64,000 bases of DNA from Streptomyces macrolidinus (GCF_023887685.1 NZ_JAMWMR010000002.1:248001-312000), one strand, 5' to 3'. Numbered from the stretch's first letter, positions 25,404-35,100 are shown. Numbers and translations are program-made. The notes: generated by a model not told the origin, from the sequence alone.

Positions 25404-26711
25404 TCAGGCGGCCTCGGGGCGCAGTCGTGCGCGGTCCTGGGGGCTCGCGCCGTCGGGCGAGCCGACCAGGGCGCTGCCCTTGCGCCACTTCGTCCAGTCG
25501 AGGTTCCAGTCGCCGTAGCCGTTGCCGAACGGGGCCATGTCCTCGCCCCCGGAGTTGATGACCTTGACGACGTCGCCGACCCGCACGGTGTCGTAGAACC
25601 ACTGGGCGTTGCCGTTGCTCATCCCGGTGCAGCCGTGGCTGACGTTGGCGTACCCCTGGGAGCCGACGGACCAGGGCGCGGCGTGCACGTACTCACCGCT
25701 GTAGGTGACCTGGGCCGCCCAGTGGACCAGGAGGTCGTAGGAGTCCGAGGAGCCCTCGGCGATGCCGATGCTGGTTCCCCGCATCCGTACGGTGGGCTCC
25801 TTGCTCAATATGACCTTGACGCCGTTGCGGGTGGCGTAGCCCGGTCTGCCCGTGGTGACGGGGATCTGCCGGATCGGCTTGTCGTCCTTGTAGACCGTCA
25901 GCAGATGGGTGGCGGCGTCCGTGACGGCCACGACGCGGTCGCCGGTGGTGATCTTCAGGGGCTTGGTGTCGGCGCCCCAGAGGTGGTCGGAGATCTTCAC
26001 GTCCGCGAGGTTGCTGTGGACCGTGATGGTGGCGTGGGCGGGCCAGTACTCCTTGGGGCGGTAGTGGAGCGTCTTGTCGTCGACCCAGTACCAGGAGCCC
26101 TGCGCCGCGGGCTGCGAGTCCACCTTGAGGGCACGCTCCACGACGGCCCGGGACGCCTTGTCCTTGACGGGCTCGCTGAGTTCGGCGGTGACGGGCTGGC
26201 CGACGCCGTAGGTACCGGCCTTGGGGCCGAAGGTGACGTTCAGCCGCTTCTTGGTCTCGGGTGTGCTGGTGCGGACGTCGTAGACCTTGCGGCCGGGGGC
26301 GCCGTCGTCGTCCTCCGTGCTCACCTGCACCGTGTAGCGGGTGCCTGCGGCCAGGGGGGACGTGCTGTGCCAGCGGCTGCCGTCCGCGGTGAGTTCACCC
26401 GCCACGTGGCGTCCTCGGGCGTCGGTGGTCGTCACGTCCGTGATGCGCCCGTCCGAGCCCGCGAGGGAGACCTCCAGGGGCTTGTCGGGGTCGGCCTTCT
26501 TGCCGTCCCCCACGGGCACGTTGAAGTCGATGTCGTCGGAGGCGTCGTACGGCTTCTCCGAGAGCGGGTCGCCCGCCCCGCAGGCGACGGGGCCCGCGCC
26601 CAGGGCGATCGCCAACAGAGCGCACCCGACGGCTTTACGGTGCCGCGGGGCCCGCGCCGGCAGTCGCGGGTCGGAGGCTGCTGCGCGCCGGAAGAACACT
26701 GAGTGGCTCAT
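25404..26711 (-). CDS. lipoprotein L,D-transpeptidase with Ig-like domains
   Basis: A 435-residue secreted lipoprotein forming 3-3 cross-links in peptidoglycan. A signal peptide ends in a lipobox (GPVAC, Cys44). Residues about 60-250 contain two Ig-like domains as in mycobacterial LdtMt2/LppS. The YkuD domain follows, ending in VSHGCTGMS with catalytic Cys361 and His359. The start ATG 26711 is near a stretch without a clear ribosome site; the second half of the N-terminus (RHRKAVGC) is typical of a signal. It lies between the two oxidase clusters but has its own terminators on both sides, so is probably independent. Confidence 0.93.
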   Translation of the reverse strand: MSHSVFFRRAAASDPRLPARAPRHRKAVGCALLAIALGAGPVACGAGDPLSEKPYDASDDIDFNVPVGDGKKADPDKPLEVSLAGSDGRITDVTTTDARGRHVAGELTADGSRWHSTSPLAAGTRYTVQVSTEDDDGAPGRKVYDVRTSTPETKKRLNVTFGPKAGTYGVGQPVTAELSEPVKDKASRAVVERALKVDSQPAAQGSWYWVDDKTLHYRPKEYWPAHATITVHSNLADVKISDHLWGADTKPLKITTGDRVVAVTDAATHLLTVYKDDKPIRQIPVTTGRPGYATRNGVKVILSKEPTVRMRGTSIGIAEGSSDSYDLLVHWAAQVTYSGEYVHAAPWSVGSQGYANVSHGCTGMSNGNAQWFYDTVRVGDVVKVINSGGEDMAPFGNGYGDWNLDWTKWRKGSALVGSPDGASPQDRARLRPEAA

Positions 26712-26789
26712 GCCCTCACGCTAGGGAGGGCCCCCCGCCGCGGCATGCCGAGTGAGCCGTCCGAGGGAAGAGGCGAGGACCGAATGAGG

Positions 26790-26823
26790 GAGCCCGGACG
26801 CTCCTTGCGGAGTGTCCGGGCTC
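26790..26823 (-). terminator. terminator of ctaC-ctaD-ctaF
   Basis: GAGCCCGGAC (26790-26799) and GTCCGGGCTC (26814-26823) form a 10-base stem, with a further CTCC/GGAG pairing inside, 19 bases past the ctaF stop. Confidence 0.85.
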
Positions 26824-26841
26824 TCGTGCGCTCAGCGCGTG

Positions 26842-27240
26842 TTACTGGGTGCGGTTCTCACCGCGGTAGTACTCGAAGACCCAGCCCCACAGACCCACGA
26901 GGATGATCGGAGCCGAGAAGTACATGAGCCACCAGCCGACCGCGACACCGAGGAAGGCGAGCGCGCCACCGACAGCGAGGGCGAGCGGCTGCCAGCTGTG
27001 CGGGCTGAAGAAGCCCAGCTCGCCGGCGTCGTCCGCGACATCGGCTTCCTTGTTGTCCTGGGCGCCCGTGTCGACTCGCCTGGCCGTGAAGGTCAGGTAG
27101 TAGCCGACCATGATGCTCAGGCCGAAGGCCAGGAAGAGCGCGGTGGAGCCGGCCGGTTCCTTCGACCACACGGCGTAGACGATCGCCATGGCCAGGATGA
27201 AGACGGACAGCCAGATGAACATCTTGCCTTGGATCTTCAC
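26842..27240 (-). CDS. ctaF: actinobacterial cytochrome c oxidase subunit IV
   Basis: A 132-residue membrane subunit specific to actinobacterial aa3 oxidases. Four hydrophobic segments are visible ([66 protein letters not shown]). The GTG start at 27240 overlaps the ctaD stop (GTGA), so translation is coupled to the catalytic subunit. Known to be essential for oxidase assembly in corynebacteria. Confidence 0.95.
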   Translation of the reverse strand: MKIQGKMFIWLSVFILAMAIVYAVWSKEPAGSTALFLAFGLSIMVGYYLTFTARRVDTGAQDNKEADVADDAGELGFFSPHSWQPLALAVGGALAFLGVAVGWWLMYFSAPIILVGLWGWVFEYYRGENRTQ

Positions 27241-28982
27241 TTGCCGGCCTCCTTTCCACCGGTGATGCCCTTGCTGCTACCGGCACCGGCACCGACCGTC
27301 TCGAGCTGCTCGAGCGCGGCGATCTCCGGGTAGTGCAGGTCGAAGGCGGGCGATTCGGAACGGATCCGCGGCAGCGTGAGGAAGTTGTGCCGCGGCGGCG
27401 GGCAGGACGTCGCCCACTCGAGCGAACGGCCGTAGCCCCACGGGTCGTCGACCTCGACCTTCTTGCCGTACTTGGCCGTCTTCCACACGTTGTAGAAGAA
27501 GGGCAGCATCGACAGGCCGAGCAGGAACGAGCTGATCGTCGAGACCATGTTCAGGGCGGTGAAGCCGTCGGCCGCGAGGTAGTCCACGTAACGACGCGGC
27601 ATACCCTCGGCGCCCAGCCAGTGCTGGACAAGGAAGGTGCCGTGGAAGCCGAAGAACAGCGTCCAGAACGTGATCTTGCCGAGGCGCTCGTCGAGCATCT
27701 TGCCCGTGAACTTCGGCCACCAGAAGTGGAATCCGGCGAACATCGCGAAGACGACCGTACCGAAGATCACGTAGTGGAAGTGCGCCACCACGAAGTACGA
27801 GTCCGTGATGTGGAAGTCGAGCGGCGGCGAGGCCAGGATGACACCGGTCAGACCACCGAAGGTGAAGGTGATCAGGAAGCCGAGGGTCCACAGCATCGGG
27901 GTCTCGAAGGACAGCGAGCCCTTCCACATCGTTCCGATCCAGTTGAAGAACTTCACGCCGGTCGGAACGGCGATGAGGAACGTCATGAAGGAGAAGAACG
28001 GGAGCAGTACCCCACCGGTGGCGTACATGTGGTGCGCCCACACCGTCACCGAGAGACCGGCGATGGCGATCGTCGCGCCGACCAGGCCGAAGTAACCGAA
28101 CATCGGCTTGCGGCTGAAGACCGGGATGATCTCGGAGATGATCCCGAAGAACGGCAGGGCGATGATGTACACCTCTGGATGGCCGAAGAACCAGAAGAGG
28201 TGTTGCCACAGCAACGCGCCGCCGTTGGCCGCGTCGAAGATGTGCGCACCGAACTTGCGGTCCGCCTCCAGGGCGAACAGCGCGGCGGCGAGGACCGGGA
28301 AGACCAGCAGGACGAGCAGGGCCGTCAGCAGCACGTTCCACACGAAGATCGGCAGGCGGAACATGGTCATGCCCGGCGCACGCATGCAGATGATCGTGGT
28401 GATGAAGTTGACCGCACCGAGGATCGTGCCGAAGCCGGAGAAGGCCAGACCCATGATCCACAGGTCGGAGCCGATGCCCGGCGAACGGACCGCGTCCGTC
28501 AGCGGGCTGTAGGCGAACCAACCGAAGTCAGCCGCGCCGTCCGGGGTGAGGAAGCCACCGAGGGCGATGAGCGAGCCGAACAGGTAGAGCCAGTAGGCGA
28601 ACATGTTCAGCCGCGGGAACGCCACGTCGGGCGCGCCGATCTGCAGCGGCATGATCCAGTTCGCGAAGCCGGCGAACAGCGGCGTGGCGAACATCAGCAG
28701 CATGACCGTGCCATGCATGGTGAACGCCTGGTTGAACTGTTCCTTCGACAGGACCTGCAGGCCCGGACGGGCCAGCTCGGCGCGCATCAGCAGCGCCATG
28801 ATGCCGCCGATGATGAACATCGCGAAGGACGTGATCAGATACAGCGTGCCGATCGTCTTGTGGTCCGTGGTGGTCAGCCACTTGACGACGACATTGCCGG
28901 GTTGCCTGTGCCGGACCGGCAGCTCGTTCTCGTACGAGTCTTCTGCTGCCGCGGCACCCTGGGGTTCGTTGAGGATGCTCAC
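27237..28982 (-). CDS. ctaD: cytochrome c oxidase subunit I
   Basis: The catalytic subunit of aa3 oxidase, 581 residues, with heme a, heme a3 and CuB. Motifs: [25 protein letters not shown] (heme a His), FGHPEVYI (CuB His and the cross-linked Tyr), WAHHMY, and VVAHFHYV (heme a3/a ligands). Twelve membrane helices. GTG 28982 (MSILNEPQ) overlaps the ctaC stop; an upstream frame exists but is antisense-like and unlikely. It reduces oxygen to water and pumps protons. Confidence 0.97.
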   Translation of the reverse strand: MSILNEPQGAAAAEDSYENELPVRHRQPGNVVVKWLTTTDHKTIGTLYLITSFAMFIIGGIMALLMRAELARPGLQVLSKEQFNQAFTMHGTVMLLMFATPLFAGFANWIMPLQIGAPDVAFPRLNMFAYWLYLFGSLIALGGFLTPDGAADFGWFAYSPLTDAVRSPGIGSDLWIMGLAFSGFGTILGAVNFITTIICMRAPGMTMFRLPIFVWNVLLTALLVLLVFPVLAAALFALEADRKFGAHIFDAANGGALLWQHLFWFFGHPEVYIIALPFFGIISEIIPVFSRKPMFGYFGLVGATIAIAGLSVTVWAHHMYATGGVLLPFFSFMTFLIAVPTGVKFFNWIGTMWKGSLSFETPMLWTLGFLITFTFGGLTGVILASPPLDFHITDSYFVVAHFHYVIFGTVVFAMFAGFHFWWPKFTGKMLDERLGKITFWTLFFGFHGTFLVQHWLGAEGMPRRYVDYLAADGFTALNMVSTISSFLLGLSMLPFFYNVWKTAKYGKKVEVDDPWGYGRSLEWATSCPPPRHNFLTLPRIRSESPAFDLHYPEIAALEQLETVGAGAGSSKGITGGKEAGK

Positions 28983-29938
28983 AGTGTGTTCGCCTTCCGG
29001 TTCTTCTCGTGGCTCGTCTGCGCGATACCAGCGGGGATGTAACCGGTCTGGCCCTTCTTGGCAAGGTCCTTGAGGTGCTGCTCGTAACGCTCGGGCGAGA
29101 CGACCTTCACGTTGAACAGCATGCGGGCGTGGTCGACGCCGCAGAGTTCGGCGCACTTGCCGAGGAAGGTGCCTTCCTTGTTGGGCGTCGCCTGGAAGGC
29201 GTTGGTGTGGCCCGGGATGACGTCCTGCTTCATCAGGAACGGCACCACCCAGAAGGAGTGGATGACGTCACGCGAAGTGAGGACGAAGCGGACCGTCTTG
29301 CCCTTGGGCAGCCAGAGGGTCGGGCCGGGGTTGCCGGTCTGGGGGTTCCGCGTGGCGGGCGTGCCGAAGTCGTAGACGCCCCCGGCGTTCGCCGGGAACT
29401 CCTTCTTGTACCGGTCCGGAATCGCGTTGAGGTTCGGATCGGTCTTGGCGTCGCCCGTCACCCCGTCCATGGGGGTGATGTAGTTGAAGCCCCAGCTCCA
29501 CTGATAGCCGACGACGTTGACGGTGACGTCGGGCTTCTTGGAGAGGTCCATGAGCTTCGACTCATCACGCGCGGTGAAGTAGAAGAGCACGGAGACGATG
29601 ATGAGCGGGACCACGGTGTACAGCGCCTCGATGGGCATGTTGTACCGGGTCTGCGCGGGAACCTCGATCTTGGTGCGGCTGCGCCGGTGGAAGAACACGC
29701 TCCACAGGATCAGGCCCCACACCAGGCAGCCGATGGCGAGCGCGGCCGCCCAGGACCCCTGCCACAGGGAGAGGATCCTCGGAGCCTCTTCCGTGGTCGG
29801 GGTCGGCATGCCAAGCCGGGGGAAGTCCTTATAAGTGCAACCGGTGGCGGTCGCCAGGACCAGGCCCGCAGTCAGCGCCTGCAGCAGCTTCCGCCGCATC
29901 GGGCGCCGCGGCGAGCGGTCGGAGCCGTTGGGACTCAC
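28979..29938 (-). CDS. ctaC: cytochrome c oxidase subunit II (CuA)
   Basis: A 319-residue lipoprotein subunit receiving electrons from QcrC. After a Met/Arg-rich start, the signal ends in a lipobox (TATGCTY), then two membrane helices (about residues 50-75 and 95-115) and the periplasmic cupredoxin domain with [12 protein letters not shown] (CuA ligands). GTG 29938 ([12 protein letters not shown]) is chosen, with GGAAGGC upstream. First gene of ctaC-ctaD-ctaF; the 268 bases to the divergent cysteine desulfurase hold its promoter. Confidence 0.96.
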   Translation of the reverse strand: MSPNGSDRSPRRPMRRKLLQALTAGLVLATATGCTYKDFPRLGMPTPTTEEAPRILSLWQGSWAAALAIGCLVWGLILWSVFFHRRSRTKIEVPAQTRYNMPIEALYTVVPLIIVSVLFYFTARDESKLMDLSKKPDVTVNVVGYQWSWGFNYITPMDGVTGDAKTDPNLNAIPDRYKKEFPANAGGVYDFGTPATRNPQTGNPGPTLWLPKGKTVRFVLTSRDVIHSFWVVPFLMKQDVIPGHTNAFQATPNKEGTFLGKCAELCGVDHARMLFNVKVVSPERYEQHLKDLAKKGQTGYIPAGIAQTSHEKNRKANTL

Positions 29939-30206
29939 GTAGCGCCTTCCCGAGAGTCTCGCCCGCGCGGTTGGCTGCGGCCTTCTCGCAGGTCGGCTGC
30001 CGCCCTGCGTCGGGCAGGGGTTTGGATGTTTATGCGGACCAAACCCTACTGGACGCCATTTGGGGTCGCGCGGGGAGGGTACCCAACGCGCCGCCGGACA
30101 CCCCGAAGGAGCGACCGGGCCCTGGAAGCACCGGCCGCGGGACCCCGCCGGGCAGGTCACCGCCTCCCTCAGCAGGCCGCGTGTGCCCAGGAGTTAGCGT
30201 TGCGGT

Positions 30207-31592
30207 GTGTCCTACTTCGACGCGGCTTCCGCCGCTCCGCTGCACCCCGTCGCCCGCCAGGCCCTCGCGGCCTCGCTCGACGAGGGGTGGGCCGATCCCG
30301 CCCGGCTGTACCGCGAGGGGCGCCGGGCCCGGCTGCTGCTCGACGCGGCGCGCGAGGCGAGCGCCGAGGCGGTGGGCTGCCGCCCGGACGAGCTGGTGTT
30401 CACCGCGTCCGGCACCCGCGCGGTGCACTCCGGGATCGCGGGGCTGCTGGCGGGCCGCCGCCGCACCGGACGCCACCTGATCGTGTCCTCGGTCGAACAC
30501 TCCTCTGTTCTGCACGCGGCACAGGCGTGCGAGGCGGGCGGCGGGACGGTGACCCGGGTGCCGGTCTCCCGCGCGGGCGCGGTCGATGCCGGGGCGTACG
30601 AGGAGGCGCTGCGCCCGGACACCGCGCTCGCCTGTCTTCAGTCGGCCAACCACGAGGTGGGCACGGTGCAGCCGGTGGCCGAGGTGGCCGCCGTGTGCCG
30701 GGCGGCCGGGGTGCCGTTGCTGGTGGACGCGGCGCAGTCGCTGGGCTGGGGTCCGGTGGAGGGCGACTGGTCGGCACTGACCGCCAGTGCGCACAAATGG
30801 GGCGGACCGCCAGGTGTCGGACTTCTCGTAGTACGTAAGGGAGTACGGTTCGCACCCCAAGGCCCGGCGGACGAGCGGGAGTCGGGACGGGCCGCGGGGT
30901 TCGAGAACATCCCGGCGATCGTGGCGGCGGCGGCCTCGCTGCGGGCGGTGCGCGCGGAGGCGGCCGAGGAGGCGGTACGGCTGCGGGAGCTGACGGAGCG
31001 GATCCGGGCGCGGGTGCCGGAGCTGGTCCCGGATGTGGAGGTGGTGGGCGACCCCGTGCGGCGCCTGCCGGGGATCGTCACCTTCTCCTGTCTCTATGTG
31101 GACGGCGAGAGTCTGCTCCATGAGCTGGACCGCGCGGGCTTCTCGGTGTCGTCCGGATCGTCCTGTACGAGCAGCACGCTGACACCGAGCCATGTGCTGA
31201 CGGCGATGGGCGTGCTGAGCGAGGGCAACGTACGGGTGTCGCTGCCGCCCGGCACCCCGGCGGAGGAAGTCGACCGATTCCTTTCGGTGCTGCCGGGCGC
31301 GGTGGCGGGGGTGCGGGAGAAGCTGGGCGCGCCCTCGGCCGTACGTCCGGCCGCGCACGGGGAGCAGGACGCTCTCGTCGTGGACGCCCTCGGCAAGCTC
31401 TGCCCGCTGCCGGTGATCGAGCTGGCGAAGGTCATCGGGGACGTCCCGGTCGGCGCCACGGTGCGGGTCCTGTCCGACGACGAGGCGGCGCGGTGGGACA
31501 TCCCCGCGTGGTGCCAGATGCGGGAACAGGAGTACGTCGGGGAGGAACCGGCGAACCGGGGCGCGGCCTATGTGGTGCGGCGGCTGACCTGA
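30207..31592 (+). CDS. cysteine desulfurase fused to a TusA-like sulfur carrier domain
   Basis: A 461-residue two-domain protein. Residues 1-380 are a NifS/IscS-like desulfurase: VSSVEHSSVLHAAQ, SANHEVGTVQP, the PLP Lys197 in SAHKWGGPPG, and the catalytic cysteine Cys320 in SSGSSCTSS. Residues about 386-461 form a TusA/SirA domain with the CPxP motif (KLCPLPV, Cys399). The fused carrier should accept persulfide from the desulfurase in cis for tRNA thiolation, molybdopterin or other sulfur transfer. GTG 30207 is the start. It diverges from ctaC, close to an A-type Fe-S carrier and NadA. Confidence 0.9.
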   Translation: MSYFDAASAAPLHPVARQALAASLDEGWADPARLYREGRRARLLLDAAREASAEAVGCRPDELVFTASGTRAVHSGIAGLLAGRRRTGRHLIVSSVEHSSVLHAAQACEAGGGTVTRVPVSRAGAVDAGAYEEALRPDTALACLQSANHEVGTVQPVAEVAAVCRAAGVPLLVDAAQSLGWGPVEGDWSALTASAHKWGGPPGVGLLVVRKGVRFAPQGPADERESGRAAGFENIPAIVAAAASLRAVRAEAAEEAVRLRELTERIRARVPELVPDVEVVGDPVRRLPGIVTFSCLYVDGESLLHELDRAGFSVSSGSSCTSSTLTPSHVLTAMGVLSEGNVRVSLPPGTPAEEVDRFLSVLPGAVAGVREKLGAPSAVRPAAHGEQDALVVDALGKLCPLPVIELAKVIGDVPVGATVRVLSDDEAARWDIPAWCQMREQEYVGEEPANRGAAYVVRRLT

Positions 31593-31599
31593 GACGGCT

Positions 31600-31627
31600 G
31601 TCCTGAGGGGTATGGACCCCTCAGGAC
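31600..31627. terminator. bidirectional hairpin after the desulfurase
   Basis: GTCCTGAGGGG and CCCCTCAGGAC form a perfect 11-base stem with a 6-base loop (TATGGA) between convergent genes. Confidence 0.85.
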
Positions 31628-31645
31628 CTCGTGCCGCCCGGCGCG

Positions 31646-32620
31646 TCAGACCAGGTGTTCCTTGATCTCCGCCGTGGCCTCGTCGCCGTACGCCTTGGTG
31701 AAACGGTCCATGAAGTGGATACGGCGCAACTGGTACTCCTGCGTGCCCAGCGTCTCGATGACCAGCGTCGCGAGCATGCAGCCGACCTGTGCCGCGCGCT
31801 CCAGCGAGACGCCCCAGGCCAGGCCCGACAGGAAGCCGGCCCGGAAGGCGTCGCCCACGCCCGTGGGGTCGACCTTCGCCGTTTCCTCGGGCACGCCGAC
31901 CTCGATCGTGTCCTCACCGAGGCGCTCGATGCGCACGCCGCGCGAGCCGAGCGTCGTCACCCGGTGGCCCACCTTGGACAGGATCTCGGCGTCCGACCAG
32001 CCGGTCTTGGCCTCGATGAGGCCCTTCTCGTACTCGTTGGAGAACAGGAACGTCGCGCCGTCCAGCAGGATGCGGATCTCCTCGCCGTTCATGCGCGCGA
32101 TCTGCTGGGAGAAGTCGGCGGCGAACGGGATGGAGCGGGAGTGGCACTCCTCCGTGTGCCGCAGCATCGCCTCGGGGTCGTCCGCGCCGATCAGGACGAG
32201 GTCGAGGCCGCCCACCCGGTCGGCGACCGTCTTCAGCTCGATCAGCCGGGCCTCGCTCATCGCACCCGTGTAGAAGGAGCCGATCTGGTTGTGGTCGGCG
32301 TCGGTGGTGCAGACGAACCGGGCCGTGTGCAGGGTCTCCGAGATACGGACGGACTCGGTGTCCACGCCGTTGCGGTCCAGCCACGCCCGGTACTCGTCGA
32401 AGTCCGCACCGGCCGCGCCGACCAGGATCGGGTGCGTGCCGAGCTGTCCCATGCCGAACGCGATGTTCGCGCCCACCCCGCCGCGGCGTACGTCGAGGCG
32501 GTCGACCAGGAAGGAGAGCGAGACCGTGTGCAACTGGTCCGCGACGAGCTGGTCGGCGAAGCGGCCGGGGAAGGTCATGAGGTGGTCGGTGGCGATGGAG
32601 CCGGTGACTGCGATACGCAC
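31646..32620 (-). CDS. PfkB-family sugar/nucleoside kinase (adenosine kinase-like)
   Basis: A 324-residue ribokinase-fold kinase. Motifs: VTGSIATDHLM at the start, RGGVGANIAFGMGQLG (substrate-binding GG), and DPTGVGDAFRAGFL, the ATP-binding and catalytic Asp signature. It resembles the M. tuberculosis adenosine kinase AdoK (Rv2202c), which occupies the same position between the oxidase genes and the Fe-S carrier. The likely reaction is adenosine to AMP, but ribose or another sugar is possible. ATG 32620. Divergent from the membrane protein gene. Confidence 0.88.
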   Translation of the reverse strand: MRIAVTGSIATDHLMTFPGRFADQLVADQLHTVSLSFLVDRLDVRRGGVGANIAFGMGQLGTHPILVGAAGADFDEYRAWLDRNGVDTESVRISETLHTARFVCTTDADHNQIGSFYTGAMSEARLIELKTVADRVGGLDLVLIGADDPEAMLRHTEECHSRSIPFAADFSQQIARMNGEEIRILLDGATFLFSNEYEKGLIEAKTGWSDAEILSKVGHRVTTLGSRGVRIERLGEDTIEVGVPEETAKVDPTGVGDAFRAGFLSGLAWGVSLERAAQVGCMLATLVIETLGTQEYQLRRIHFMDRFTKAYGDEATAEIKEHLV

Positions 32621-32880
32621 GGCGAGGACACGCTCCCAGTGAGGAAGAGAGAAGGACAGTTCACGCTACCCGCTCGGACCGACCCACCCGAGCAGGCGAA
32701 ACTACCCAATAGTAGCTGTTTCTTCGCACCCTCCGGGAGCGCTCGCGAGGGAACCGCGCGCTCCCCCGCCGCGTCCCATCGCTGTCCCCTGTCAGGGGGA
32801 TACGGAGTACGACCTCGCCCGCGCGTCTCTCACCGCGGCGGGGTCTGCTGGTACTGCAGCGAAGCCGAAGGAGCGATGCG

Positions 32881-34386
32881 GTGAACACCGAGCCGGCCGA
32901 CGACGCCCGGGACACCACCGAAGTCACCGGGACCAGGGAGGGGGCCGCACCGCCGAGGCGGCGTACCCCGGTGATCGTCGCCTCGGTGGCGGCGGCGGTG
33001 CTGCTGGTGGGCGGCGGCGGGACCTATCTGGCCGCGAGCGCCTCCGACGACCCGGGCCGCGCGGGCGGCTCGACGCCGGGCGGCGGCGCTCCCCCGGCGC
33101 TGGCCCTGGACGATCCCGGCGCGGCGGGCCCGTCGCAGGGCATCGCGATCGGTGAGCCCGACCCGTACGGCATGACGTACCGCGCGCAGGGCACGCTGCC
33201 CGACGGCCCGGCGTCCGCGCCCGTGTACGCGGCGAAGGGCGAGGTGACGCGGGACGAGGTGGCGCGGCTCGCCAAGGCGCTGGACGTGAGCGGCACGCCG
33301 CAGCGGGTCGGCGGGGACTGGACGGTCGGGGGCGCGCGCGACGGTTCGGGGGCGAGCCTGCGGGTGCCCGTCCAGGCGCCGGGGACCTGGACGTTCAGCC
33401 GTTACGCGCCCGGCTCCGCCCCCGGCTGCGCGCCTGCCGAGTCGTGTCCGTCCGCCCAGGACGCCCCGGTGAGCGAGGCCGTCGCGAAGCAGGCCGCCGT
33501 GCCCGTGCTGAAGGCGCTGGGCCAGGGCGGCGCGGCGGTCGACGCGCACCGTCTGCTGGGCTCCGCCCGGATGGTGACCGCCGATCCGGTCGTCGGCGGG
33601 CTGCCCACCCACGGCTGGTCGACGGTCCTGCATGTGGCCGCCGACGGCGAGGTGACCGGCGGCAACGGCCAACTGAAGGCGCCGGTGAAGGGCGCCGTGT
33701 ACCCGGTCCTCGGCGCCCGGCGGATCCTGGACCTGATGAACGGCGCGCCCACGTCGAACGGCCGCAAGGGCATGGGCGGCTGCGCGCGCCCCGTACCGCT
33801 GAAGGGCCGGGACGAGAAGCCGTGCGGCGCGCCCGCCACGGCGGCGGGGCGGGCGTCGGCGACCGTGACGGACGCGGTGTTCGGTCTTGACCGGGGCTCC
33901 GTGAACGGGACGGCGGTCCTGGTTCCGTCGTGGCTGTTCGACGTACGGGAGGAGGGCGCGGGAAGCGCCGCCACGGTGGCACGTCCGGCGGTCGACCCGC
34001 GCTATCTGACCGCACCCCGGTCGGCAGGGCGGCCGAGCGAGGAACCGGGCCCGCGCACACCGTCGTCGGCACCGACGCGGGGCGAGGTGGCAGTACAGGG
34101 CTACAGCGCCGACGGCAAGGACCTGACCCTCGCCTTCCAGGGCGGGGTGTGCGCGGACTACGCGGCGTCCGCGCGCGAGAGCGACGGCAAGGTGACGGTG
34201 ACCGTGACCGAGACGCCCTGGCCGGACAAGGTCTGCATCATGATCGCCAAGGTCTACCACCGCACGCTGCATCTGAAGGCGCCGCTCGGCGACCGCCCGG
34301 TGGTGGACGCGGACGGCAGGCGGATCCCGCGACAGACCGCGGACGAGGCGGCTTCCGGCGGCCCCGGGGCGCTGCAGCCCCAGTAG
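32881..34386 (+). CDS. single-pass membrane protein, large extracytoplasmic domain
   Basis: A 501-residue protein with a cytoplasmic N-terminus (residues 1-28), one membrane helix (about 30-50; PVIVASVAAAVLLVGGGGTYL), then a Gly/Pro-rich spacer and an unassigned extracytoplasmic domain that contains paired cysteines (CAPAESCPS). No catalytic motif was recognised. GTG 32881 follows AAGGAGCGATGC. Its position between adenosine-kinase-like and Fe-S carrier genes is the same as Rv2203 in M. tuberculosis, also an uncharacterised membrane protein, so this is a conserved actinobacterial gene. Confidence 0.85.
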   Translation: MNTEPADDARDTTEVTGTREGAAPPRRRTPVIVASVAAAVLLVGGGGTYLAASASDDPGRAGGSTPGGGAPPALALDDPGAAGPSQGIAIGEPDPYGMTYRAQGTLPDGPASAPVYAAKGEVTRDEVARLAKALDVSGTPQRVGGDWTVGGARDGSGASLRVPVQAPGTWTFSRYAPGSAPGCAPAESCPSAQDAPVSEAVAKQAAVPVLKALGQGGAAVDAHRLLGSARMVTADPVVGGLPTHGWSTVLHVAADGEVTGGNGQLKAPVKGAVYPVLGARRILDLMNGAPTSNGRKGMGGCARPVPLKGRDEKPCGAPATAAGRASATVTDAVFGLDRGSVNGTAVLVPSWLFDVREEGAGSAATVARPAVDPRYLTAPRSAGRPSEEPGPRTPSSAPTRGEVAVQGYSADGKDLTLAFQGGVCADYAASARESDGKVTVTVTETPWPDKVCIMIAKVYHRTLHLKAPLGDRPVVDADGRRIPRQTADEAASGGPGALQPQ

Positions 34387-34400
34387 AGGTACCCGGCATG

Positions 34401-34440
34401 CGTGAGGCGGCGCCCCCGTCAGGAGGGGCGCCGCCTCACG
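34401..34440. terminator. bidirectional hairpin before the Fe-S carrier gene
   Basis: CGTGAGGCGGCGCCCC pairs with GGGGCGCCGCCTCACG around an 8-base loop; 16-base perfect stem between two convergent genes. Confidence 0.9.
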
Positions 34441-34467
34441 TACGTGCTACGCGGGGGAAGGTGCGGC

Positions 34468-34824
34468 TCAGCTGAAGGAGTCGCCGCAGGCGCAGGAACC
34501 CGTCGCGTTCGGGTTGTCGATGGTGAAGCCCTGCTTCTCGATGGTGTCCACGAAGTCGACCGTGGCACCGCCGAGGTACGGAGCGCTCATGCGGTCGGTG
34601 ACGACCTTGACTCCGCCGAAGTCCTTCTCCACGTCGCCGTCGAGGGAACGCTCGTCGAAGAAGAGCTGGTAGCGCAGGCCGGAGCAGCCGCCGGGCTGAA
34701 CCGCCACGCGCAGCGCCAGGTCGTCCCGGCCTTCCTGGTCGAGCAGGGCCTTGACCTTGGCCGCGGCGGCGTCGGTCAGGATGATGCCGTCGGTGACGGT
34801 GGTCTTCTCGTCCTGTACGGACAT
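34468..34824 (-). CDS. erpA: A-type iron-sulfur cluster carrier/insertion protein
   Basis: A 118-residue HesB/IscA/ErpA-fold protein that carries a nascent 2Fe-2S or 4Fe-4S cluster to apo-enzymes. The three ligand cysteines are present: GGCSGL (Cys47) and the C-terminal CAC (Cys111, Cys113). Corresponds to Rv2204c in mycobacteria. It diverges from nadA, whose product needs a 4Fe-4S cluster, a sensible pairing. The 348 bases between the two genes hold both promoters. ATG 34824 follows GGGAGAG. Confidence 0.93.
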   Translation of the reverse strand: MSVQDEKTTVTDGIILTDAAAAKVKALLDQEGRDDLALRVAVQPGGCSGLRYQLFFDERSLDGDVEKDFGGVKVVTDRMSAPYLGGATVDFVDTIEKQGFTIDNPNATGSCACGDSFS

Positions 34825-35053
34825 CTACATCTCTCCCGGGTTGTACGGAGACGGCTTGCCGACGAGTTGCAACCGGCGCGGCCGCGGATTCATTCCGGGC
34901 CGAAGGCGTGTCTTCTCGCTTCTTCCTTCATTCATGCTCGCACACGCGCCGACGTGCGGACACCGGCGTGTGGACAGACGTGTGACGGGCGCGCGGGGCG
35001 CACCTGTGCGCGGTAGGCGGCGGGATTCACGTCACATCCGACCGGGCGGGCAT
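34825..35053. other. erpA-nadA divergent intergenic region
   Basis: The part nearest erpA contains no recognised structure. It includes several short CGTGTG/GACGTG repeats (ACACGCGCC, GTGTGGACAGACGTGTGAC) that resemble but do not match a known operator. The nadA-proximal part is described as the operator pair at 35054-35100. Confidence 0.4.
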
Positions 35054-35100
35054 CGTCAATCTGACGTGAACCGGATATGATAGATAGCGTCAATTTGACG
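35054..35100 (+). promoter_or_regulatory. nadA promoter flanked by two 13-base inverted repeats
   Basis: CGTCAATCTGACG (35054-35066) and CGTCAATTTGACG (35088-35100) are 34 bases apart, start to start. The second is a perfect 6+1+6 palindrome; the first has one mismatch. A TATGAT -10 box (35076-35081) lies between them, so the first copy covers the -35 region and the second the likely start site. This is the layout of a repressor operator. The regulator is not in the window; a NAD-pathway repressor of the NrtR type is a candidate. Confidence 0.6.
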
